Below the pieces are notes generated by a model. That model did no database searches, had not been told where the DNA came from, and was given only the letters and a program-made list of their open reading frames with translations. Below, in pieces: positions 12,434 to 18,983 of a stretch of 18,983 bases of DNA. The position numbers were made by a program, and so were the translations under genes. Position 1 is the first letter of the stretch; each line of letters begins with the position of its first letter. The stretch comes from CAZOOR01 sp964581505. GTDB lineage: Bacteria; Bacteroidota; Ignavibacteria; Kapaibacteriales; UBA2268. The DNA is taken from NCBI GenBank assembly GCA_964581505.1, contig CAZOOR010000055.1, positions 1 through 18,983 on the forward strand, in the 5' to 3' direction.

Positions 12434-14485
12434 CTATTTATAAAAAATAATTTCTACACGCCGATTCTTCGCCTTACCCTCTTCCGTATCATTATCAGCA
12501 ACAGGTTTTCGCGAACCATAACCTTTTGCAATTAATCTTTTCCTGCTTATTCCTTTTCTAACCAGATAAGTTTTCACAGCATTTGCTCTTTTGCGGGATA
12601 GTTCAAGATTATAAGAGTCCGAACCAACAATATCGGTATGTCCTTCGATACGAATTTTTAAATTCTTCTCATCTCTCAAAAGTTTAACGAGGCGATTTAA
12701 CTCCGGGTAGGACTCAGGTTTAAGCTCGAATTTAGAAAAATCAAAGAAGATATTCTTCATTGTTACATTAATCTCTTGGTCTGCAATATCGGCAATAGAA
12801 ACAAGCTGAATGTTCCGTCTAATTGTTTTTGTTTTATTGACATCTGTTAAGTCAATATTATCGGAGGCAGAGTAATAACCTTCACGCTCGGCATAATAGC
12901 CGATGTTTTTTCCGGTTGGAAGAAGAATAATATATGAACCGTCTTCGGGATTACTGTGAAGCGTGCCGAGAGGCATTCCGTTAGCAAGATTTTCCCACTT
13001 GATTGTTGCATCAATAGGATTGCCGTTTTGGTCGGTTACTTTACCCATTATAGTAACAACCGGACGAGGGCGTGCAGGGTCGGGTAATTCCACAGTATAA
13101 ATATCCCAGTCGCCTTTACCTTGGTTGCTCCACTGCCTAGCGAAGAAAGCACTATCCCCACCAACGGCAACTTTATATCCCCAATCATCAAGAACCGTAT
13201 TGATTTCTTTTCCAAGATTTACCGGCTCGCTCCATTCCGTCCAAGAGTCATCACTCAAACGGACGGATTTGAATACATCCATACGCCCTAAGCCGGCATG
13301 ACCGTCCGAACTAAAATATAGTGTTTTACCATCGGGATGTAAGAAAGGTGAACGTTCCGCATAAGGTGTATTAATTGTTTTACCTAAATTAATCGGTTCA
13401 CTCCAACCGTCATCGGTTTTCAGGCAAACGTATATATCCATATTTCCATCTTGTGTGCCGTGATGGATATAGCCGTTAGGAATATATTCACCAATACCAC
13501 CGGGTCTGTCCGAAGTAAATAGTAAAGCCTTGCCATCACTTGTAATATTTGCCCCCTCATCATGATACTTTGTATTAATCGGATAGGGCAGATGCTCCAA
13601 TGGTCCCCAGCCTTCGTGAGTTCTTTGAACAAGATAAATATCGAACTTGCCGAATGTGCCGTCAAAAGTACCGGATAAACAAACCGTATTACCATCGGCG
13701 GAAATATTATCAATAGTTTCGTTATTCGGACCATTAATTTTTGGACCTACATTAATTGCCTTTTGCCACTTGCCGTCCTTGAATTCGGAAACAAATACGT
13801 CGTGTCCGCCATAGCTGCCTTTTCTTCCAAAAGTTGAAAAATATAGGTATTTGCCATCGGGCGAAGGATTTGGGTCCCATTCGCCTGCTTTTGAATTAAT
13901 ATTTGAACCGATATTGTGAATTTCCAAGTTGTTTAGTGGTGATTCAAGAATTTCTATTGTCTTTTGTAATTTATCAATGTTCGGATATAGTGGCAAATAA
14001 TCTTTGTATAGTGCGGCGGCAGAATCAAATGCAAAATGATTTATATAATTGTCTGCAACTCTTTGCAAGGCAAGATAGCCGTTTTCAGTATTTGCCGAAT
14101 CCTTGGCATATTGCAAATAGAAAGGTATAAGGCTTTTGTCCGGTGTAGAGAACAGCATCATTACTTCGTTGTAGTTGAAATCCTTTTGTATCTCTTTCAA
14201 TCGATTAGGGAATAATTTGCTATAAATAACATACACTTGACGCGCCGCGGCAAATCGTCTTCGGGAACGATTGCGATTTGCCATATAAAGCATTACCCGA
14301 TATGCACTATCGGCAGGAGCATAACGCTTTATATATTCATCAAATTTTGAAAAGTTCTCTTTATTAAATTTCAACTTTAATACTGTTTGCGATTTCAGAT
14401 TCCCGAACGAGGACAACAGAATAACGATTGCCAATATACTGATGAATAGCAAACTGTTTATATTTTTCATTTTTTTTGCAGACAT
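12434..14485 (-). CDS. PorE-like TPR/PD40-propeller/OmpA protein
   Basis: Numbering is from a TTG codon at 14491; I prefer the ATG at 14485, and the ATG at 14470 (MKNINSLLF...) is also good. None has a clear Shine-Dalgarno site. Order of parts in ~685 residues: signal peptide (to ~35), TPR-like helices (~55-180), PD40 beta-propeller (~193-470; repeated PDGKYLYFST, SDGKALLFTSDR, PDGKTLYFSSDG), CarboxypepD_reg-like domain (~479-560, GKVTDQNGNPIDA) and an OmpA domain (~573-685, IEGHTD 615-620, LSRKRANAV 631-639). This is the architecture and size of PorE, a T9SS-associated protein of Porphyromonas, and the window encodes a T9SS cargo. However, many Bacteroidota have several such paralogues, and PorE is a lipoprotein whereas no lipobox cysteine is seen here. 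An envelope protein bound to peptidoglycan is secure; the PorE role is inferred. Confidence 0.82.
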   Translation of the reverse strand: MSAKKMKNINSLLFISILAIVILLSSFGNLKSQTVLKLKFNKENFSKFDEYIKRYAPADSAYRVMLYMANRNRSRRRFAAARQVYVIYSKLFPNRLKEIQKDFNYNEVMMLFSTPDKSLIPFYLQYAKDSANTENGYLALQRVADNYINHFAFDSAAALYKDYLPLYPNIDKLQKTIEILESPLNNLEIHNIGSNINSKAGEWDPNPSPDGKYLYFSTFGRKGSYGGHDVFVSEFKDGKWQKAINVGPKINGPNNETIDNISADGNTVCLSGTFDGTFGKFDIYLVQRTHEGWGPLEHLPYPINTKYHDEGANITSDGKALLFTSDRPGGIGEYIPNGYIHHGTQDGNMDIYVCLKTDDGWSEPINLGKTINTPYAERSPFLHPDGKTLYFSSDGHAGLGRMDVFKSVRLSDDSWTEWSEPVNLGKEINTVLDDWGYKVAVGGDSAFFARQWSNQGKGDWDIYTVELPDPARPRPVVTIMGKVTDQNGNPIDATIKWENLANGMPLGTLHSNPEDGSYIILLPTGKNIGYYAEREGYYSASDNIDLTDVNKTKTIRRNIQLVSIADIADQEINVTMKNIFFDFSKFELKPESYPELNRLVKLLRDEKNLKIRIEGHTDIVGSDSYNLELSRKRANAVKTYLVRKGISRKRLIAKGYGSRKPVADNDTEEGKAKNRRVEIIFYK

Positions 14486-14564
14486 ACTCAAAATATTATT
14501 GATTTAACTTGCGTCTTAATAAACTATATTTAAAAAGTTTATTAGTATTTAACGTAATAAGGTT

Positions 14565-15377
14565 ATGAAACAATTAAATTATAAACTCGTTTTGTTTTGT
14601 GCATTTATATTGACGATTAATTATGCATATAGTTTCAATAGAAGTGTTACAATTCTCGTTAAAGGTAAAGTTGTTGATGAATTTACAGGGCAGCCGGTTG
14701 AGACAACCGTTGAATTTAAGACATCAAAAGGTAAAAAATTCAGAATAAAAACAAATTCCCTGGACGGTACTTTCGAGCAGGTTTTTAGTGCCGGTGATAA
14801 TGTTGAGATGAAGTTATATCATTGGAATGTTGCCAGAAAGTATTATCATCTTAATATTAAGGATACTATTGCATATACCGAGCAATATGAAAAATTTACA
14901 GTTAAAAAATTGGCTGTGGGTAATACTTTATTCAGATTTAATATATTTAAGTCCGGCAGTTCCGAATTCGTTTACGGCGGTAAGCAAATGTTAGATAGTA
15001 TCGAGCATTTGTTGCGTTTTGCACGCAATATTAAAGTCGTTTTTAATATCAATATCCGCGACAGCTATGCTCGGATTAAAAAAGTCGTTCAACCGGAGCC
15101 GGTAAAGAAGAAAAAAAGAAAGAGAAGAAAGAAAAAAAAGCCTGTTAAACCACAGCCACAAATTGTAATTGAGGAACCTGATACACAGGTAGTAGCAACA
15201 CTTGCGGATAGTCGTATGGGAAAGCTCAATAGTATTATTCAGACTTGGAAACGATTCAGAAAGAAAATTTCAATAAAAACCGATACCGGATTATTATTTG
15301 TAAATGAAGGTAATCCCTTGGATACCGGCTATGATATGGAAGTTATTGTTACGGAAGTTAAAAGTACTATGAGATAG
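14565..15377 (+). CDS. Exported protein with CarboxypepD_reg-like domain, basic insert and possible cryptic OmpA domain
   Basis: I do not recognise this 270-residue protein as a named family. It has a signal peptide (to ~23), then a domain starting VKGKVVDEFTGQPVETTVEF (~32-88) resembling the carboxypeptidase regulatory-like/SpaA beta-sandwich found in the neighbouring PorE-like gene. Residues ~135-265 can be read as an OmpA-like fold: a helix (MLDSIEHLLRFARN), a strand ending in NINIRD (Asp166 where GHTD has Asp), then ADSRMGKLNSIIQTW (Arg217 where RANAV has Arg), and strands KKISIKTDTG and DMEVIVTEV. The loop between is expanded by an insert containing twelve consecutive Lys/Arg (181-192). 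It is divergent from the PorE-like gene, 79 bases apart. Protein-coding status is firm; the OmpA reading is inference. Confidence 0.8.
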   Translation: MKQLNYKLVLFCAFILTINYAYSFNRSVTILVKGKVVDEFTGQPVETTVEFKTSKGKKFRIKTNSLDGTFEQVFSAGDNVEMKLYHWNVARKYYHLNIKDTIAYTEQYEKFTVKKLAVGNTLFRFNIFKSGSSEFVYGGKQMLDSIEHLLRFARNIKVVFNINIRDSYARIKKVVQPEPVKKKKRKRRKKKKPVKPQPQIVIEEPDTQVVATLADSRMGKLNSIIQTWKRFRKKISIKTDTGLLFVNEGNPLDTGYDMEVIVTEVKSTMR

Positions 15378-15473
15378 TTTTTTTCATATAAAAGTAAAAA
15401 AATATAGAAATTCTTTTGCTACTTAACGGAATAATAATTATTTTAAGGGCAGGAGAATTTCTTTTTTTTATTT

Positions 15474-16496
15474 ATGTATGAAACGGTTATGAAAAAAGAC
15501 AAAACTATCTTTAAATATGACGAGCTGATTAACCAGGTTTTAGAGCAGAGTATTGCTTTCACAAAGAGCAGGGTATTGCTTACCGCCTATGAACTTGATA
15601 TTTTTACAATACTCGGCGATTCATCGAAAACAGCAGATGATGTAGCACAAATTCTAAACGCCGACCGTATTGGTATTACCCGATTAATGAATACTCTCGT
15701 TTCGATTGAATTGCTTGAGAAGTACGGCAACAACTACAGAAACAATAAAGCAACCTACTCACTTCTTGTAAAAGGGAATCCTAACTATATGGCAAATCTC
15801 AAATATATGTCATACATTTGGAAAAACTGGGACAACCTGACCGAGGCGGTAATTAGCGGAAGTGCTATTGCTCCGAAAGCGGTTAGTGAATTTGACGAAC
15901 AAGAACTTATTGATTATATAGCGGCGGAAAATTGGCGGGCGAACTTGCAAGCCGCCGAGATAATTAAATTATCGAACCCGGAAAATATTGAAAGAGTACT
16001 TGATTTGGGGTGTGGCTCCGGTGCTTTAGGTCTCGAAATTTTAAAGCAATTCCCCGAAATCAATCTTTCTCTTTTCGATTATCCTAATGTAACTAACCTT
16101 ACTAAGGAATATGTTGCAAAAAGAGGTGTAAGCGAAAGGGTACAGATAATTAGTGGTGATATGTTTAACGATGATTTCGGTACGGGGTACGACCTTGTTG
16201 TTCTCTCTAACGTAGTTAGGACTTATTCGTTAATTGATAGTATGTTTGTGCTACGCCGAGTTTTCGATTCACTTGTCAAGGGCGGTAAAGTTGTTATTCA
16301 CGAATTCTTATTAGATGAAACAAGAGATAAACCCGAATTTTCTGCTTTACTATCACTTAATATGTTGGTCTCGTCCGAAAAGGGAGACGTCCTAACCGAA
16401 ACCGATACTTGGCTTCTACTAAAAGAATCTATGTTTTCTGATATTCAGCGAGAGGAAACAAGTTTTGGCTCTTATGTTATTATCGGTCAAAAATAA
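15474..16496 (+). CDS. SAM-dependent methyltransferase, O-methyltransferase family 2-like
   Basis: The 340-residue product has an N-terminal helical/winged-helix dimerisation domain (~14-100) and a Rossmann SAM-binding domain (~165-340). Motif I is VLDLGCGSGALG (175-186); FDYP (201-204) corresponds to the FDLP motif, and ISGDMF (226-231) to the GDMF motif. This order is that of hydroxyindole/caffeate-type O-methyltransferases, which methylate hydroxyls of small aromatic or isoprenoid molecules. The catalytic His of that family (in NVLHDW) is replaced: here SNVVRTYS, with Arg249. Substrate is unknown. The start could also be the ATG at 15489; AGGAG lies at 15451-15455, rather far from either. 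Glutamine synthetase begins 36 bases after the stop codon. Confidence 0.83.
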   Translation: MYETVMKKDKTIFKYDELINQVLEQSIAFTKSRVLLTAYELDIFTILGDSSKTADDVAQILNADRIGITRLMNTLVSIELLEKYGNNYRNNKATYSLLVKGNPNYMANLKYMSYIWKNWDNLTEAVISGSAIAPKAVSEFDEQELIDYIAAENWRANLQAAEIIKLSNPENIERVLDLGCGSGALGLEILKQFPEINLSLFDYPNVTNLTKEYVAKRGVSERVQIISGDMFNDDFGTGYDLVVLSNVVRTYSLIDSMFVLRRVFDSLVKGGKVVIHEFLLDETRDKPEFSALLSLNMLVSSEKGDVLTETDTWLLLKESMFSDIQREETSFGSYVIIGQK

Positions 16497-16532
16497 ATTT
16501 AATATTCTTGGTCATTAATTATTTTGGATAGA

Positions 16533-17891
16533 ATGGGATACACACACAAAGAAATTTTACAAAAATTAAAAGCGGATAATGTTGAACTAATTAATCTGCA
16601 GTTTACGGATATTATGGGGACTGTTAAAAGTGTTACTGTTCCTGTTGCTAAATTTGCAGAAATTTTAGACGATTATCTTTGGTTTGACGGCTCGTCAATC
16701 GAAGGTTTTACGAGAATTTACGAAAGCGATATGCTTTTAAAACCCGATTTGGATACTTATGCTGTTATTCCTTGGCACAATGCGAAAACCGGCAATATTG
16801 CTCGTTTTATTTGCGATGTATTAACCCCGGGTAAGCGACCTTATGAGTCCGACCCACGCTATGTTTTAAAATCCGTCCTAAAAGAAGCCGAAGATATGGG
16901 CTATGTTTTTAATACGGGTCCCGAATTGGAATTCTTTTTATTTAAAAAGGATAATGGAGTAATCCTGCGAGATTCATTAAGAAATCTGGAACCACACGAT
17001 AGGGGACAGTATTTCGACCATTTGCTGGATTTAGGATTTGAGACCCGCCGCGAGATGACATATATGCTACAACAAATGGGTATTGAGGTCGAAGCCAGTC
17101 ATCACGAGGTCGCCGCCGGTCAGCACGAAATTGATTTTAAATATGGCGATGCACTTACTACCGCCGACCGAGTAATGACAATGAAAACAACTTTAAAAAT
17201 CATTGCCGAAAAGCACGGACTATACGCAACGTTTATGCCGAAACCAATTGCAGGTATTAACGGAAGCGGTATGCACGTTCATCAAAGTTTATTTGATAAG
17301 AATACAGGGGAGAACTTATTCTTTGACAAAAATGACAAGTATTTTCTGTCGGAAATCGCTTATCAATTTATGGCGGGGCAGCTTGCCCATATTAAAGCTA
17401 TGTCAGCTATTCTTAACCCGATTGTTAATTCATACAAACGTTTAGTGCCGGGATATGAAGCCGCAACTTATGTATGCTGGGCGCAGACAAATCGCTCCGC
17501 ACTTATTCGAGTGCCTCGCTATAGTGCCGGCAAAGACAAAGCAACGAGAATAGAAATCAGAAATCCCGACCCGAGTGCCAATCCATATCTTGCGTTTGCC
17601 GTGCTGCTGAAAGCCGGACTTGACGGAATTAAAAACAAGATGAAAGTGCCGCCACCGGTTGAAGAGAATGTTTATGAGTTTTCTTTTTCCGAACTGGAAG
17701 ACAGGAACATTAGTTTTCTGCCCGGTTCTCTCTGGCATTCCATACGCGCCCTTACAAAAGATGATGTTGTCAAATCAGTACTCTTGGGCGATATGTATAA
17801 AAAATATATTTATGCAAAAGAAAAGGAATGGGATTCGTTCCGACTTCACGTCTCTGATTGGGAAATTGAAAAATATTTATACAATATGTAA
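16533..17891 (+). CDS. glnA: Glutamine synthetase, type I-alpha
   Basis: GlnA condenses glutamate and ammonia using ATP. From the ATG at 16533 it has 452 residues (MGYTHKEIL), matching the ~445-residue alpha type typified by Bacillus rather than the ~470-residue beta type. A TTG three codons upstream (16524) is less likely. Signatures: DGSSIEGF (53-60), GPELEFF (~129-135), HEVAAGQHEID (191-201, metal ligands), GSGMHVHQS (245-253), NRSALIRVP (320-328), and RIEIRNPDPSANPY (339-352). The tyrosine adenylylation loop of beta enzymes (NLYDLP) is absent; the region reads ...VLLKAGLDGIKNK..., so control is likely by feedback or transcription, not adenylylation. It lies between a methyltransferase and a lipoprotein; no nitrogen-regulator gene is adjacent. 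Confidence 0.96.
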   Translation: MGYTHKEILQKLKADNVELINLQFTDIMGTVKSVTVPVAKFAEILDDYLWFDGSSIEGFTRIYESDMLLKPDLDTYAVIPWHNAKTGNIARFICDVLTPGKRPYESDPRYVLKSVLKEAEDMGYVFNTGPELEFFLFKKDNGVILRDSLRNLEPHDRGQYFDHLLDLGFETRREMTYMLQQMGIEVEASHHEVAAGQHEIDFKYGDALTTADRVMTMKTTLKIIAEKHGLYATFMPKPIAGINGSGMHVHQSLFDKNTGENLFFDKNDKYFLSEIAYQFMAGQLAHIKAMSAILNPIVNSYKRLVPGYEAATYVCWAQTNRSALIRVPRYSAGKDKATRIEIRNPDPSANPYLAFAVLLKAGLDGIKNKMKVPPPVEENVYEFSFSELEDRNISFLPGSLWHSIRALTKDDVVKSVLLGDMYKKYIYAKEKEWDSFRLHVSDWEIEKYLYNM

Positions 17892-17976
17892 TTTTTCCTT
17901 TGTTAGTAACTTTTTTTTTATTATTATGTTATTGTCAGGAAAGCATTTTTAAATATTGGGATTGTATGTAATTCTA

Positions 17977-18717
17977 ATGTATGGAAGTTCAAAAATATAT
18001 ACGCTAATATTTAGCATTCTACTTGTTGTGGGGTGTACCAATAATCCTGTGTTTGAACCACAAAAGCATCAAATCAAAAACTCCACAAAATGGCTTGTGG
18101 ATAAAGATTCCGAGAAAAAGATTGCGAAAAGCCTCTATAAAGAATTTGACCGTAGCGGTAAATTGATACTACTGGAAGAGTTTGATAGCGTTGGTAAAAT
18201 TCAGAGTCGTAAAGTAATTACTTATGCCAAGAATAAAAAAATTGAAGATATAACCATTTATAATAAAAATAATACTCAGGTCAGAAGTAAAAATATTTAT
18301 CAATTGAATTCCGCCGGTAAGGTAATAATGCTTATTTCATTAAATCGGAATGGTGATACGCTCAAAATTACCAAATATAAATATGATACTCAGGGCAATA
18401 TTATTGAAAAAAAGAGTTATGACAAAAAAGGCAAACTAATTGATAAATTATTCTTCCTTTACAACTATGATAATTCCGGTGTTGTTACAGGACGTTCGGT
18501 GAGCGATAATTCCAACGGTAATTTTATGTCAAGAGATTCTATGATATATAGACCCGATATACGGCAGGTCGAGCGTATCAGATATAATTCCGGCGGGAAA
18601 AAACAAATATCATATACATACACCTACGACAACGCGGGCAATGTCCGCAAAGAAATTCATTCCGACAAGAACGGAATAGTAATCAGAAAATACATTTTTG
18701 AATACACCTATTTCTAA
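17977..18717 (+). CDS. Lipoprotein with YD/RHS-like repeats
   Basis: The ATG at 17977 (preferred to a TTG at 17956) gives a lipoprotein signal MYGSSKIYTLIFSILLVVGC, with the lipid-modified Cys at 20, and a mature chain of ~226 residues. The mature chain consists of short beta-hairpin repeats of about 20-25 residues: examples are EFDRSGKLILLEEFD, KYKYDTQGNIIEKKSYDKKG and TYTYDNAGNVRKEIHSDKNG. These match the (Y)xYDxxGNxxxx pattern of YD/RHS repeats but are too few for a full RHS shell and no toxin domain follows. It probably faces the periplasm or the surface. Function unknown. It lies 85 bases after glnA, and a terminator follows 48 bases after its stop codon. Confidence 0.85.
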   Translation: MYGSSKIYTLIFSILLVVGCTNNPVFEPQKHQIKNSTKWLVDKDSEKKIAKSLYKEFDRSGKLILLEEFDSVGKIQSRKVITYAKNKKIEDITIYNKNNTQVRSKNIYQLNSAGKVIMLISLNRNGDTLKITKYKYDTQGNIIEKKSYDKKGKLIDKLFFLYNYDNSGVVTGRSVSDNSNGNFMSRDSMIYRPDIRQVERIRYNSGGKKQISYTYTYDNAGNVRKEIHSDKNGIVIRKYIFEYTYF

Positions 18718-18765
18718 ACTACACATTGCATTAATAGGATAAACAATATATTGTATTGTTATTAA

Positions 18766-18793
18766 AAAAGAGCGGCTTAGTCGCCGCTCTTTT
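18766..18793 (+). terminator. Rho-independent terminator after the lipoprotein gene
   Basis: A perfect 11-bp stem joins AAAAGAGCGGC (18766-18776) and GCCGCTCTTTT (18783-18793) around a 6-base loop (TTAGTC), with the T-run included in the stem end. The mirror-image A-run means it could act in both directions. It ends the glnA-region transcript. Confidence 0.85.
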
Positions 18794-18858
18794 ATTATCG
18801 CTTTTCATCTTTTCATTAGTTAGTGTTGCCTTTTTACCTCTTCGTCCTTTGTGAGCGG

Positions 18859-18983
18859 GCTGGGGTGAGAAGCGGGTGTTTTTAACTCACCACCCCGTCC
18901 TTGCTTCGCAAGTCCACCCCTCCTAAAATTGTCAAACGCTAAAAACAGTTGACACAAAAGGAGGGAAAATGTACTATACAGAA
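18859..18983. repeat. GC-richer palindromic intergenic repeat, possible gene start at its end
   Basis: This stretch is clearly richer in G and C than the rest. It contains nested dyads: GGTGAG (18864-18869) with CTCACC (18886-18891); TTGC/GCAA (18901-18911); TGTCAA (18930-18935) with TTGACA (18949-18954); and CCCTCCT (18918-18924) with AGGAGGG (18959-18965). Runs such as CACCACCCCGTCC and GTCCACCCCTCC look like a mobile or dispersed intergenic element. It ends AAGGAGGGAAAATG, so an ATG at 18969 has a strong Shine-Dalgarno sequence before it (MYYTE, then the window ends). Nothing else is seen in 18794-18858. Confidence 0.35.

Noticed and set aside
13420..13734. 104-codon minus-strand frame inside the PorE-like gene
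   Set aside because: It is a different frame of the same strand within the PD40 propeller; the main frame has clear repeated motifs.
14525..14532. TATATTTA as -7 box for the 270-residue protein
   Set aside because: The upstream TTG (14509-14511) is only 13 bases away, too short, and the region is too AT-rich to trust a partial match.
16524..16532. TTG start three codons before the glnA ATG
   Set aside because: The ATG at 16533 gives the usual N-terminus of alpha-type glutamine synthetase, and the three extra residues add nothing conserved.
1..18983. tRNA, CRISPR, insertion sequence, phage or defence genes
   Set aside because: No cloverleaf, regular spaced repeats, transposase, integrase, nuclease or toxin-antitoxin pair was recognisable in any frame or spacer.

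Overview
The window carries an ordinary chromosomal stretch from an AT-rich, Gram-negative bacterium of the Bacteroidota/Chlorobiota group; a Kapabacteria- or Ignavibacteria-like member is possible, but the exact class cannot be fixed by eye. Supporting signs are a secreted PKD protein with a type IX secretion (T9SS) C-terminal sorting domain, OmpA/PD40 outer-membrane proteins, a DUF4492-cydA-cydB operon of the type seen in Bacteroidota, and two promoter candidates that fit the Bacteroidota TTG-N20-TAnnTTTG pattern. No tRNA, rRNA, CRISPR array, transposase, phage gene or recognisable defence system is present.

Layout. (a) 1-3320, minus strand: a cytochrome bd oxidase operon, DUF4492 - cydA - cydB - a 34-residue membrane microprotein, closed by a strong hairpin terminator. 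It is preceded by a promoter whose start-site region is covered by a perfect 6-2-6 inverted repeat, a likely operator. (b) 3267-8257, minus strand: a T9SS-secreted protein with IgGFc-binding-like and PKD domains, translationally coupled through an ATGA overlap to an OmpA-type outer-membrane protein with two OmpA domains, and followed by a terminator. (c) 8326-10775, plus strand: uppP (undecaprenyl-diphosphate phosphatase) followed by two cyclophilin-type peptidyl-prolyl isomerase lipoproteins and a terminator. (d) 10797-12431, plus strand: a GT39-like polytopic glycosyltransferase that converges, with a 2-bp gap, on (e) 12434-14485, minus strand: a PorE-like TPR/PD40/CarboxypepD_reg/OmpA protein. 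(f) 14565-15377, plus strand, divergent from (e): a secreted protein with an N-terminal CarboxypepD_reg-like domain and, by my reading, a cryptic OmpA-like domain interrupted by a very basic insert. (g) 15474-18793, plus strand: an O-methyltransferase-like protein, type I-alpha glutamine synthetase, a lipoprotein with YD-like repeats, and a terminator. (h) The last ~125 bases are a relatively GC-rich, palindromic intergenic repeat that ends in a strong ribosome-binding-site-like sequence and an ATG at the window edge.

How the genes fit together. The main theme is the cell envelope: microaerobic respiration in the inner membrane (cyd), recycling of the lipid carrier for wall and polysaccharide synthesis (uppP), folding catalysts tethered to the periplasmic membranes (two PPIases), peptidoglycan-anchored outer-membrane proteins (three OmpA-related genes) and a T9SS cargo. 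Central metabolism is represented by glutamine synthetase. The most noteworthy items are the cyd microprotein and operator, the T9SS cargo/OmpA pair with one degenerate OmpA domain, the cryptic OmpA-like protein divergent from the PorE-like gene, and a methyltransferase lacking its family's catalytic histidine. I did not find a clearly novel multi-gene system.
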